NCBI GenBank assembly: GCA_041485385.1
Contig: JBGPJM010000056.1
Span: 1 to 23,426, forward strand
Reading direction: 5' to 3'
DNA from: JBGPJM01 sp041485385
GTDB taxonomy: Bacteria > Planctomycetota > Phycisphaerae > Phycisphaerales > UBA1924
DNA: 23,426 nt
The notes under the pieces are model-generated. The model did no database searches and was not told the origin of the DNA. It saw only the letters and a program-made list of their open reading frames with translations. Positions 7,104-14,638 of the stretch are shown piece after piece (positions within the stretch are counted from its first letter, which is position 1; each line of letters starts with the position of its first letter). Made by a program: the position numbers and the translations under genes.

Positions 7104-8561
7104 TTACAAGAGCGGCCCCAGCAGCTGCGCCGTGTTCTGCGCCAGCACCTTCAGCTTCGACCTCCCCCGCCACGCCACCAGCGCCACCTCCTGGGAGTGC
7201 TCCATGTACCCCGTCTGCATGAACCGCAGCACGCTGGTGAAGTCGTCGTCGTAGAGCAAGAGTGTGATCTCGAAGTTCAGCCAGAAGCTGCGGGCGTCGA
7301 AGTTCGCCGAGCCGATCATCCCGATCCTCCGGTCCGCCGTCAGCGTCTTGGCGTGCAGCAGCCCGCCGCCGTACTGCAGGATCCGCACCCCGGACTCCAG
7401 CAGGTCCTGCCAGTGCGAGCGGCTCGCCGCGGCCACCAGCGGCGAGTCCACCTCCAGCGGCATCACCAGCGTCACCTGCACGCCCCGCACCGCCGCGGCC
7501 TGCAGCGCATGCTTGGTCGCGTCGTCCGGAACGAAGTACGGGGTCGTGATGATCAGCTCCTCGCGCGCGGCGTAGATGATGGAGAGCAGCGCCTGCTGCA
7601 GGGCCCCGGCCGTATCGCCCGGCCCCGACGGGATCACCTGCACCACCTGCGATTGATCGGGCTTCTTCTGGATGGGGGGTATGAACGGCTCGATGTCGTC
7701 GACCTTCTCCTCGCTGTCCATCAGCCAGTCCTTGAGGAACACGATCTGCAGCACCTGCGCCGCCGGGCCCGTCATCCGCACCGAGGCGTCCACCCACGGC
7801 CCCGTCCGCCGGTTCCACCCGGCCCGGAACGTCGAGTCGATCACGTTGTGGCTCCCCGTGTACGCGATCTGCCCGTCGATCACCGCGATCTTCCGGTGGT
7901 TCCGCAGGTCGATCCGCGCAAAGAGCATCCGCACGGGGTTCGCCGGCATCGCCTCCTCGACCTTCACACCCGCCGCGCGAAGGTCGTGGCAGACCCTGCT
8001 CCCCAGGAACCGCCGGCTCCCCACCGCGTCCACCAGCAGCCGGCACGCCACGCCCCGGCGCGCCGCACGCATCAGCGACTCGCTCACCGGCAGGCACGCC
8101 GGGGTGGTGGTGTAGATGTAGAACAGAAGGTGGCAGTGCAGCGAGGCCTCGTCGATGTCCCGGGCCAGCGAGCCCAGCATCGCCTCGCTCGTGTTGATCA
8201 GCCGCAGCGCGTTGCCCTTGAGCGGCGGCAGCCCGCTCACGGCCGTCGCAAGCTTGGAGATCTCGTGCCACGTTTCATCGGTCGCCGCCCAGTCCTCCTC
8301 GCGATGGTGCCACAGCTTGACGATCCGCTGGTCCATCCCCTCGGTGAGCTCGTGGTAGCGCCGCGCCCGCCGGCTCCCCAGCCGGTTCTCCCCGATCAGC
8401 AGGTAGAAGAGAAGCCCGACGAACGGGACGAACAAGAGCAGCATCACCCACGCCAGCGCCACCGGCGTCGGCCGCCCCTGCAGCAGCACGCGCACCAAGA
8501 GCGCCAGGCGCACCGCCCATTCCAGGATGAACACCGCCCAGGGCCAGCTCATGTCGAGCAT
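7104..8561 (-). CDS. cls: Cardiolipin synthase (phospholipase D family)
   Basis: Condenses two phosphatidylglycerol molecules into cardiolipin and glycerol at the inner membrane. The 485-aa product starts with two transmembrane helices (about residues 8-27 and 36-56, PLDc_N type). It then has two complete HKD motifs, His222-Lys224-Asp229 (NHRKIAVIDG, followed by YTGSHN) and His403-Lys405-Asp410 (LLHAKTLTADRR, followed by GSANFDARSF). Order, spacing and length are those of bacterial ClsA-type enzymes. The start is uncertain: ATG 8561, ATG 8552 and an upstream TTG at 8594 are all in frame and none has a convincing ribosome-binding site. It is divergently oriented from the secreted hydrolase at 8628. 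Confidence 0.93.
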   Translation of the reverse strand: MLDMSWPWAVFILEWAVRLALLVRVLLQGRPTPVALAWVMLLLFVPFVGLLFYLLIGENRLGSRRARRYHELTEGMDQRIVKLWHHREEDWAATDETWHEISKLATAVSGLPPLKGNALRLINTSEAMLGSLARDIDEASLHCHLLFYIYTTTPACLPVSESLMRAARRGVACRLLVDAVGSRRFLGSRVCHDLRAAGVKVEEAMPANPVRMLFARIDLRNHRKIAVIDGQIAYTGSHNVIDSTFRAGWNRRTGPWVDASVRMTGPAAQVLQIVFLKDWLMDSEEKVDDIEPFIPPIQKKPDQSQVVQVIPSGPGDTAGALQQALLSIIYAAREELIITTPYFVPDDATKHALQAAAVRGVQVTLVMPLEVDSPLVAAASRSHWQDLLESGVRILQYGGGLLHAKTLTADRRIGMIGSANFDARSFWLNFEITLLLYDDDFTSVLRFMQTGYMEHSQEVALVAWRGRSKLKVLAQNTAQLLGPLL

Positions 8562-8627
8562 GACCGAGAGCTTACCGCATCCATGGAACAGCAACCTCCC
8601 GCCGCCGCGCCCGTATCGTTACCCCGG

Positions 8628-10127
8628 ATGCGCACGGCCCTGCTGCATACGCTGGCGTGGATCGTCGGTGCGTCGTGGTTCGCCGCTGTTGCCGCCGCAC
8701 GCCCCGAGAGCGTCTTTGATGTCCCCGGCGAGAAGACCTCCGAGCTCCGCGCCTATGTCACCGTCCGCGACGAGCTCCCCACCGGCGCCCAGGGCCCGAC
8801 CTCCCGCATGCTCCTCCTGCTGGACGGCGTCCTCGCCCAGCTCTCCCCCCGCGAGATCGCCCTGCTCGTCTCCACGCCCGAGCCCGCCGGCCGGCTCATC
8901 GACGCCCGCGGCGACCTCGAGCGCATCGGCGTCGTCCACCTGGTCGGCCGCAGGGGCCAGGCCAGCGTCGAGGTCATGGTCCGCCCCGATGGCACCATGA
9001 TCGCCCGCGAACTCTCCAACGGTGGGAAGAAGCTCGCGCCCGAGCAGCAGCGGATCGTCCGCCTCAATCACCGTCGCTTCGAGGAGGCCTCCGGCGACTG
9101 GCTGCTCTTCCAGGGATTCGCTGGCCCCGGTCTTAAGGCCGCGGCCCCCGATGGCGCTCCCCCGGCCGAAAGGCCCACCGCCGACCTTCCCCTGGCCCAG
9201 GTCGTCGACCTTCCCAGGCCTTACACGCCAGGGCGCTCGATCATGGACCCCCAGACCCTCGGAGACCGCTTCCAGCACGGGCGCAAGTCAAACCTCTCCA
9301 GCAAGAGGGCGCTCTCGGAAGAAAAGCTCTACGTTCGCCTCCCGCAGGGCTACGACCCCAGGCACCCGGCCGGCCTCCTCGTGTGGGTCAACGCCGACAC
9401 CGGCGGCGAGCCGCCCAAGGTCTTCCACGCCGTGGCCGACGAGCTGGGCATCATCTGCGTTGGCGCGGCCAACAGCGGGAACCTGCGCGAGGTGTCCGAG
9501 CGCTACCAGCTCGTGTTCGACGGGGTCGCGACCGTATGCAAGCGATACCACGTCGATCCCCGGCGGGTGTACATCACCGGCGTCTCCGGCGGCGGACGCG
9601 TCAGCTCGATGCTCTGCGCATGCTTCCCCGATGTCCTCACGGGCGCCGTCCCGATCGTCGGCCTCTCCTGCTACGACCGCGTGCCGCTGGGCAACAGCCG
9701 GTACGCGCGCCCGGGGTACGAGAAGCCGGTCGGCCGGTTCTGGACCCTCCTCAAGACCCGGCGCATGGCCCCTATGAGCGGCCCGCCGGACGCCAACTTC
9801 CCCGAGATCAAGGGCGCCACCGACGTCATGAACAAGGACGGCCTGCACATCCGCCTCTTCGAGTACCCGGACATGGGCCACCAGATGCCCACCGCCGAGC
9901 GGTTCGCCGAGGCGATCAAGTGGGTTGACGAACCCTACCGCGAGCAGACAAAGAAGGAATCCGACCTCGCCACCTCCCTCCTGAGCGCGTACGTCTCCAG
10001 GTACGGCAACGTCCCGCCGGCCGACGACAAGCAGCGTGCCGCCCTCGTGAAGGTGACCGATACCGGCCCATGGACGGAAGCCGCGTGGAAGGCCGTCGAG
10101 TTGCTGAAGCACCCCGGCGGCAAGTGA
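8628..10127 (+). CDS. Secreted alpha/beta hydrolase (PHB-depolymerase/feruloyl-esterase-like fold)
   Basis: A 499-aa exported protein. Residues 1-24 form a signal peptide (MRTALLHTLAWIVG...AAAR), which is why I chose ATG 8628; an in-frame ATG at 8583 would add 15 residues. The first 200 residues match no family I recognise. From about residue 230 an alpha/beta hydrolase domain follows: LPQGYDPRHPAGLLVW, nucleophile elbow GVSGGGR (Ser320) and a C-terminal YPDMGHQMP (His418). This layout resembles secreted esterase/depolymerase-type hydrolases (LpqC family). The acid residue is not certain, nor is the substrate. The stop lies three bases from the end of the convergent dtd gene. Confidence 0.85.
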   Translation: MRTALLHTLAWIVGASWFAAVAAARPESVFDVPGEKTSELRAYVTVRDELPTGAQGPTSRMLLLLDGVLAQLSPREIALLVSTPEPAGRLIDARGDLERIGVVHLVGRRGQASVEVMVRPDGTMIARELSNGGKKLAPEQQRIVRLNHRRFEEASGDWLLFQGFAGPGLKAAAPDGAPPAERPTADLPLAQVVDLPRPYTPGRSIMDPQTLGDRFQHGRKSNLSSKRALSEEKLYVRLPQGYDPRHPAGLLVWVNADTGGEPPKVFHAVADELGIICVGAANSGNLREVSERYQLVFDGVATVCKRYHVDPRRVYITGVSGGGRVSSMLCACFPDVLTGAVPIVGLSCYDRVPLGNSRYARPGYEKPVGRFWTLLKTRRMAPMSGPPDANFPEIKGATDVMNKDGLHIRLFEYPDMGHQMPTAERFAEAIKWVDEPYREQTKKESDLATSLLSAYVSRYGNVPPADDKQRAALVKVTDTGPWTEAAWKAVELLKHPGGK

Positions 10128-10130
10128 CGC

Positions 10131-10595
10131 TCACGCCCGTGAATCCAGCCACAGCGTCACGGGCCCGTCGTTGTCGATCCGTACGAGCATGTCGGCGCCG
10201 AACACCCCCTCGGCCACTGGAATCTCCGCTCCCCCGGCCGCTCCCCCGACCGCCCGCACCGCCGCGCACACCGCGTCGAACTCCGCCTTCGCCATCGGCG
10301 GCTTCATCGCCCGGTCGAACGAGGGCCGCCGCCCTTTGCGGCAGTCCCCCGCCAGTGTGAAGTTCGGCACCATCAGCACCCCGGCGCGCACGTCCTGCAC
10401 CGACAGGTTCATCTTCCTCGCCTCATCGCTGAACACGCGCAGGTTCGCGATCTTGTCCGCGATGTACACGCGGTCCGCCTCCGCGTCCCCTTCTTCAACT
10501 CCGAGCAGCACCACCAGCCCGCGCCCAATGGACGCGTGCACCGCGCCGCCGATCTCGAGCCTGGCCCCGAGCACGCGCTGGACGACCGCCTTCAT
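10131..10595 (-). CDS. dtd: D-aminoacyl-tRNA deacylase
   Basis: Hydrolyses D-aminoacyl-tRNAs in the cytoplasm, preventing D-amino-acid misincorporation. The 154-aa product is full length. It begins MKAVVQRVL and has GRGLVVLLGVE, RKGRRPSFDRAM and the C-terminal NDGPVT loop carrying the Gly-cisPro proofreading motif. One oddity: the usual SQxTL active-site motif reads PNFTL here, so Ser77-Gln78 (E. coli numbering, the same here) are Pro-Asn while Thr80 is kept. The gene follows queF by six bases on the same strand and is probably co-transcribed with it. Confidence 0.92.
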   Translation of the reverse strand: MKAVVQRVLGARLEIGGAVHASIGRGLVVLLGVEEGDAEADRVYIADKIANLRVFSDEARKMNLSVQDVRAGVLMVPNFTLAGDCRKGRRPSFDRAMKPPMAKAEFDAVCAAVRAVGGAAGGAEIPVAEGVFGADMLVRIDNDGPVTLWLDSRA

Positions 10596-10601
10596 GCGTC
10601 T

Positions 10602-10985
10602 CTATCGCCCCCGGTAGTGGGAAGGAATGTCGCCGTGGTCGGCGCGAACGACCGACCGTATCCCGCCGCGCCCGCGCCACTCCGAGATGATCTGCAGCCA
10701 CACCGGTTTCATCAGCCTCACCAGGTCATCCCTGATCCGGTGTGTCACCGCCTCGTAGAAGATCCCCTCGTCTCGGAACGACTGGTAGTAGAGCTTGAGC
10801 GACTTGAGCTCGACGCAGCCGCTCGGAGCGGGGGGCGCCGCCGGCTGGTACCGCAGCGTGATCACGCCGAAATCCGGGTGCGCCGTTACCGGGCACAGCG
10901 ACGTGAACTCCTCGGCGATGTGCTCGATCACCAGCGGCGCATCGGCCGGCGTCGCGAAGGTCTGCAGCAGCTTCGGGTCGGGCAT
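10602..10985 (-). CDS. queF: NADPH-dependent 7-cyano-7-deazaguanine (preQ0) reductase
   Basis: Reduces the nitrile of preQ0 to the aminomethyl of preQ1 in queuosine biosynthesis. At 127 aa it is the short single-domain (B. subtilis) type with a trimmed N-terminus. The covalent nucleophile Cys31 (TSLCPVT) and proton donor Asp38 (HPDFG) are seven residues apart, as in B. subtilis QueF (Cys55/Asp62). The diagnostic motif is ELKSLKLYY, followed by GIFYE. The spacing to dtd is six bases. No queC, queD or queE is in view. The 99-bp upstream gap shows no recognisable preQ1 riboswitch. The start at ATG 10985 has no strong Shine-Dalgarno. Confidence 0.95.
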   Translation of the reverse strand: MPDPKLLQTFATPADAPLVIEHIAEEFTSLCPVTAHPDFGVITLRYQPAAPPAPSGCVELKSLKLYYQSFRDEGIFYEAVTHRIRDDLVRLMKPVWLQIISEWRGRGGIRSVVRADHGDIPSHYRGR

Positions 10986-11042
10986 GGCGAGGGCAGGCTA
11001 GGTCGCCGCGCCCAGCCGTTCAAGAGCCGCCCTCCCCGTTCC

Positions 11043-11080
11043 CCACATCCGCCATCGCACATATCCCACATCCGACATCG
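11043..11080. repeat. Heptamer-phased short repeat between queF and the TPR gene
   Basis: CAT trinucleotides recur at 7, 7, 9 and 7 bp spacing; units include ACATCCG, CCATCGC, ACATATC, ACATCCG and ACATCGA. The array is short and degenerate. It fills much of the gap between the TPR stop and the queF start. Confidence 0.55.
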
Positions 11081-11084
11081 AGAG

Positions 11085-12119
11085 TCAGTTCGCGTACCTG
11101 CTCAGCAACTCCACGATCTTCGGCTGGTCCCTATTGATCTGCAGGGACCGCCTCAGCGCCTGCACCCCCGCGTCGTGCACCTTGTTGTCCGCCTTGTCCG
11201 AGGCGATCCATTTGTTGAGCAGGCACACCCCCAGCCCGTTCAGCGCCGGGTAATAGTCCGCATCGACCCTCAGCCCGCTCTCGAAATCCTTCTGCGCCCG
11301 CTCGAACTGCCCCAGCCGGAAGTCCGCGAACCCCAGCCGCTCCCACGCCGTCGCCGACGGATCCGTCCTCAGCACCTGCTCCAGCGCGTTGCGCATCTCC
11401 GTGTACCGCTCCAGCTTCCCCAGGCTCTCCGACAGGTTCATCAAGAGCCCCGTTGTCAGCGGCATCAACTCCGCCGCCTGCTGGTACTCCTTCACCGCTC
11501 CGCGGTGGTCGTTCATCGCCGCCAGCACCGCCCCGAGCTGGAACCTCGCCTCCCCGCTCTGCGGCCGGATCGTCACCGCCCGCTGCGCATACTCGAGTGC
11601 CTGCCCGTTCTCCCCCAGCTGGTAGTACGCCGTCGCCAGCCGGATATTCGCCCCGTAATCCCCCGGCTTGATCGCCAGCGCCCGCAGGTACGCCCCGATC
11701 GCGTCCGTGACGCGGTCCAGGATGTGCAGCATCAGCCCGTCGTAGTACTGCGCATCGAAGTTCAGCGGCTCCAGCACCGCTGCCGAGCGGTACGACTCCT
11801 CCGCCGCCGCGTAGTCGCCCCCCATCCGGTGCAGGTCCGCAATCGTCATGTGCGCCCGCGTGAAACGCGGGTTGATCTCGATCGCCCGCGCCAGCTCCGC
11901 CAGCGCTGCCTCGTTGTCCCCGCGACGGATCAGCGACTCCGCCGACACCACCAGCGCCTCCGCACGCTGCTTTGGCGGCAAAGGAGGCGGCCTCCGGGCC
12001 GGTGCGTCGACGCTGGCCGCGGGCCCGCCCCGCCGGAACACGCCGCACCCCGGCGCAACGCCGATGACCGTCGCCAGAATCGGCGCCGCGAGGAGGGTGA
12101 CAAGCGAGGTAGGGTGCAT
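11085..12119 (-). CDS. TPR-repeat protein, probably exported or lipid-anchored
   Basis: A 344-aa protein. The N-terminus (MHPTSLVTLLAAPILATVIGVAPGC) is a hydrophobic export signal; APGC at residues 22-25 resembles a loose lipobox, so it may be a lipoprotein. After a Pro-rich linker (PPPLPPK) there are about six or seven tetratricopeptide repeats from residue 55 to 300. Examples are NEAALAELARAIEINPRF, YAAAEESYRSAAVLEPLN and GQALEYAQRAVTIRPQSG. TPR proteins are protein-protein scaffolds and no enzymatic domain is visible. ATG 12137 is an alternative start adding six residues; neither start has a good ribosome-binding site. It lies between queF and the DUF4139 pair on the same strand. Partner and role unknown. 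Confidence 0.82.
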   Translation of the reverse strand: MHPTSLVTLLAAPILATVIGVAPGCGVFRRGGPAASVDAPARRPPPLPPKQRAEALVVSAESLIRRGDNEAALAELARAIEINPRFTRAHMTIADLHRMGGDYAAAEESYRSAAVLEPLNFDAQYYDGLMLHILDRVTDAIGAYLRALAIKPGDYGANIRLATAYYQLGENGQALEYAQRAVTIRPQSGEARFQLGAVLAAMNDHRGAVKEYQQAAELMPLTTGLLMNLSESLGKLERYTEMRNALEQVLRTDPSATAWERLGFADFRLGQFERAQKDFESGLRVDADYYPALNGLGVCLLNKWIASDKADNKVHDAGVQALRRSLQINRDQPKIVELLSRYAN

Positions 12120-12281
12120 AAGTGAAAGCAGAAGCATACCGCCTGAGATCGGCAATCGTTGGGGGTGTGTTTGAATCAAAACGACGGCCGACGACAGAAG
12201 GTTCGCGCAGACCGTGCGCCCCTCGAACTCGTCCCCAGCGCAACCGAGGGTTATGCGGCAGGCGCGCCGCCGCACCCGGGG

Positions 12282-14537
12282 TTACTCGACGTTGAGCCCC
12301 TTGAGATAGCCGGCCAGCTCGCCGCGGAGCTTTTCGATCTGCTCCTGGCCCTTGATCCGGCGCTGGTGCAGGTCCTCCAGCTGCGTCTCCTGCTCGGTGA
12401 GCTTGGTCATGTACCGGGTGTACAGCTGGCTGTTGTTGTCGATCTTGGCCATGTTTTCGCGGATTCGGCCCTGGTCCTGGGCGATCTCGGCGGTCTGGCG
12501 GTCGAGCTCCTTCATCGCCCGCTCGGCCTGGTTGATCGCCGACTGCTTCGCCGCGGCCTCCTGCACCGCCTTCATCACCGCCTCCGACACCTTCCCCTGC
12601 TTGGCATACTCCAGCAGCGTCGGCCGGTCGATCGAGAGGACCTCCACGCGCTGGTACCGCACGCGCTCCTGCTGGACCGCCAGCGAGCCCGTCTTGTCCG
12701 CCGGCATCTCCACCTCGAAGCGGTACAGCTCCTGGGTCTGCTCCGCGGCCTTCTTGGGTTCGACAAGGTCCCACCCGTTCAGTCGCGCCTGCTCGACGAT
12801 GACCGTGCGCCCGCGCTTCTGGTCGTTGTTGTCGAAGGCGTACGTCGAGCGCACCACGTCCTTGAACGTCTGCTCGATCGTCCCGTCGACGATCTTGAGG
12901 TGCGTCACTGTCGAGCTGGTGTCGCCGCTGGTCAGCACGCCGACGTCCAGGTCCACCGCGTAGGCGAGCAGCCTCTTGTCCCCCTGGCCGACGTGCCCGA
13001 TCTGGGCGTCGCCGGCGTAGATGGTCTTGTTGTCGGCGCCGTCGATCACGGAGATCGGGCCGGGCAGGAGCTGGAGGTTGGAGTCGTTGACGATCTCGAC
13101 GCCGCGCATGGGGTGCTCGGACCGGTCGGCGAGGTTGAAGATGCTTACGCGGCGCCCGGAGATCGTCGAGTTGAGGAGCGGGATCATCGCCGAGCGCTGC
13201 CGCTCGATCGTCACCGGCGCCTCGAGCTCGTACTGGAAGACCTCGCCGATCTCGCCGGCCTGAGCCTGGGCCGCCGCGCTGTAGTCCACAAGGCCCCTGG
13301 CGTCCATCAGGGGGATTTCGCCGAGCCCGTTCTTGTCCTTTTCCATGCGCATCGGGACCCGACCGGCCGCGCCGCCGGTGGGCGCGGCCGGCTGGGCGTC
13401 GCCGAATTTGTCATACCGATATGCCAGCTTGCGCTCCTCATCCGCCTGCTTGGCTGCGCCTTCGAGCTGCTCCCGCAGCGTCGCATCCACGCCGCCTGCG
13501 TAGGCCCTGGGCGCGACGCCGGGGATGGTGGGGACGGGGACCATGGGGCGGGTGACGTAGAGGGGCTCGTAGAGGTCCATCTGGAAGGAGACGGGCCGGC
13601 CGGAGACCAGGGAGAGCTTGACGTCGTTCCAGTCGTGGTCGGTGGTGTTCTCTACGATGGCCCACCCCTGGATCGAGAGTTGGCCGCCCTTGGCCTTGCC
13701 GCCCGCCCCGTCCTTGGTGCCGTCCTTGCCGGGCTTGACCGGGAGTGTGTCCGGCAGCACCAGCCGGTAGGAGGTCTTCCACACCGGCATCTCGTGGATG
13801 TACGCCACCGTCACCGGCAGGGTGCCCCCGGAAGCGCCGCTGAACCGCATGTTCACGGTCTTGCTCCGGTCGGCCCGGTACTCGGCCAGGGAGGCCAGGG
13901 CCTTGTTCAACTCGGCCGCCAGGTCCTTGTCCAGGAGCTCGAATGAGGAGACGTCGCTGATGGCGATCGACCGCATGCCGGTCTGGGTCACCAGGTTGAG
14001 GTGAGGGGCGTCGTAGGGCTGGGCGTCCTTGCCGGGGGAGACCTTGCGGCTCTCGACGCCCAGGATGGTCCCGGTGATCTGGTCGCCGCCGGCGACGACC
14101 TTGATCGGCGCCCCGCGCAAGCGACCCAACAGATCGGGGACGCTGGGGTTGTCGGAGATGTCCACGCCGAAGGAGGCCAGTCGGCGCGCGAGCGGCTCCT
14201 TGGAGCCGTACGAGATCGAGTCCAGCCGGCCGGCCTTGGGGTCCAGCACGACGACCATGCTCTTGAGGATGTCGTTGATCTGCTCGGTGTTGAAGCGCAG
14301 CTGCACCTCGGCATCGGCCCGGATGCTGCCGGCCCGCTCGAAGTACCCCACCCCGGAGCGGTACAGCGTGATCTTGCGGATCGGCAGCTCTTCGGCCCCC
14401 GCCACCGCCCCCGCAGCGCCGGCCTTGGCCGTCGCGGCCGGCTGCGCCAGCGCGCCGCTCACCCCGACCAGCGACGCGGCGGCGCCCGCCGCCACCACCA
14501 GGGCCCACCGTCGGCATCGACGCGACATCAACAACAT
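12282..14537 (-). CDS. Secreted DUF4139 domain protein, paralog 1
   Basis: A 751-aa exported protein. The signal peptide covers about residues 1-31 (MLLMSRRCRRWALVVAAG...GALAQ), and AAGGAG seven bases before ATG 14537 fixes the start. The mature N-terminus begins PIRKITLYRSGVGYFERAGS. The mid-region matches DUF4139, with PVTVAYIHEMPVWKTSYRL, WAIVENTTDHDWNDVKL and SGRPVSFQMDLYEPLYV. A beta-rich C-terminal part follows, then an alpha-helical, probably coiled-coil tail (about 640-751). It is a tandem paralog of the gene starting at 16873, with nucleotide identity unbroken for 38 bp near the 3' ends (12379-12416 and 14736-14773). A Gly/Lys-rich insert (KPGKDGTKDGAGGKAKGG) is specific to this copy. 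Biochemical function is unknown for the family. Confidence 0.85.
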   Translation of the reverse strand: MLLMSRRCRRWALVVAAGAAASLVGVSGALAQPAATAKAGAAGAVAGAEELPIRKITLYRSGVGYFERAGSIRADAEVQLRFNTEQINDILKSMVVVLDPKAGRLDSISYGSKEPLARRLASFGVDISDNPSVPDLLGRLRGAPIKVVAGGDQITGTILGVESRKVSPGKDAQPYDAPHLNLVTQTGMRSIAISDVSSFELLDKDLAAELNKALASLAEYRADRSKTVNMRFSGASGGTLPVTVAYIHEMPVWKTSYRLVLPDTLPVKPGKDGTKDGAGGKAKGGQLSIQGWAIVENTTDHDWNDVKLSLVSGRPVSFQMDLYEPLYVTRPMVPVPTIPGVAPRAYAGGVDATLREQLEGAAKQADEERKLAYRYDKFGDAQPAAPTGGAAGRVPMRMEKDKNGLGEIPLMDARGLVDYSAAAQAQAGEIGEVFQYELEAPVTIERQRSAMIPLLNSTISGRRVSIFNLADRSEHPMRGVEIVNDSNLQLLPGPISVIDGADNKTIYAGDAQIGHVGQGDKRLLAYAVDLDVGVLTSGDTSSTVTHLKIVDGTIEQTFKDVVRSTYAFDNNDQKRGRTVIVEQARLNGWDLVEPKKAAEQTQELYRFEVEMPADKTGSLAVQQERVRYQRVEVLSIDRPTLLEYAKQGKVSEAVMKAVQEAAAKQSAINQAERAMKELDRQTAEIAQDQGRIRENMAKIDNNSQLYTRYMTKLTEQETQLEDLHQRRIKGQEQIEKLRGELAGYLKGLNVE

Positions 14538-14638
14538 TGGTCAGCTCCTTGCGCACACCGCCGTTCGTCACCCTCTCCCCATCCTCATTCGCTCTTTCGT
14601 GCCTTCGCGATCGCCTTCGGGTGCAGCGGCAACCGGCG

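Noticed and set aside
6837..10127. A 1096-codon plus-strand open frame
   Set aside because: Its first 580 codons are antisense to cls, an intact enzyme with both HKD motifs, and read as His/Arg/Pro-rich shadow text. Only the part from about 8583-8628 is the real hydrolase.
10986..11084. preQ1 riboswitch upstream of queF
   Set aside because: The expected compact H-type pseudoknot with an A-rich tail is not visible; the gap is mostly C-rich heptamer repeat.
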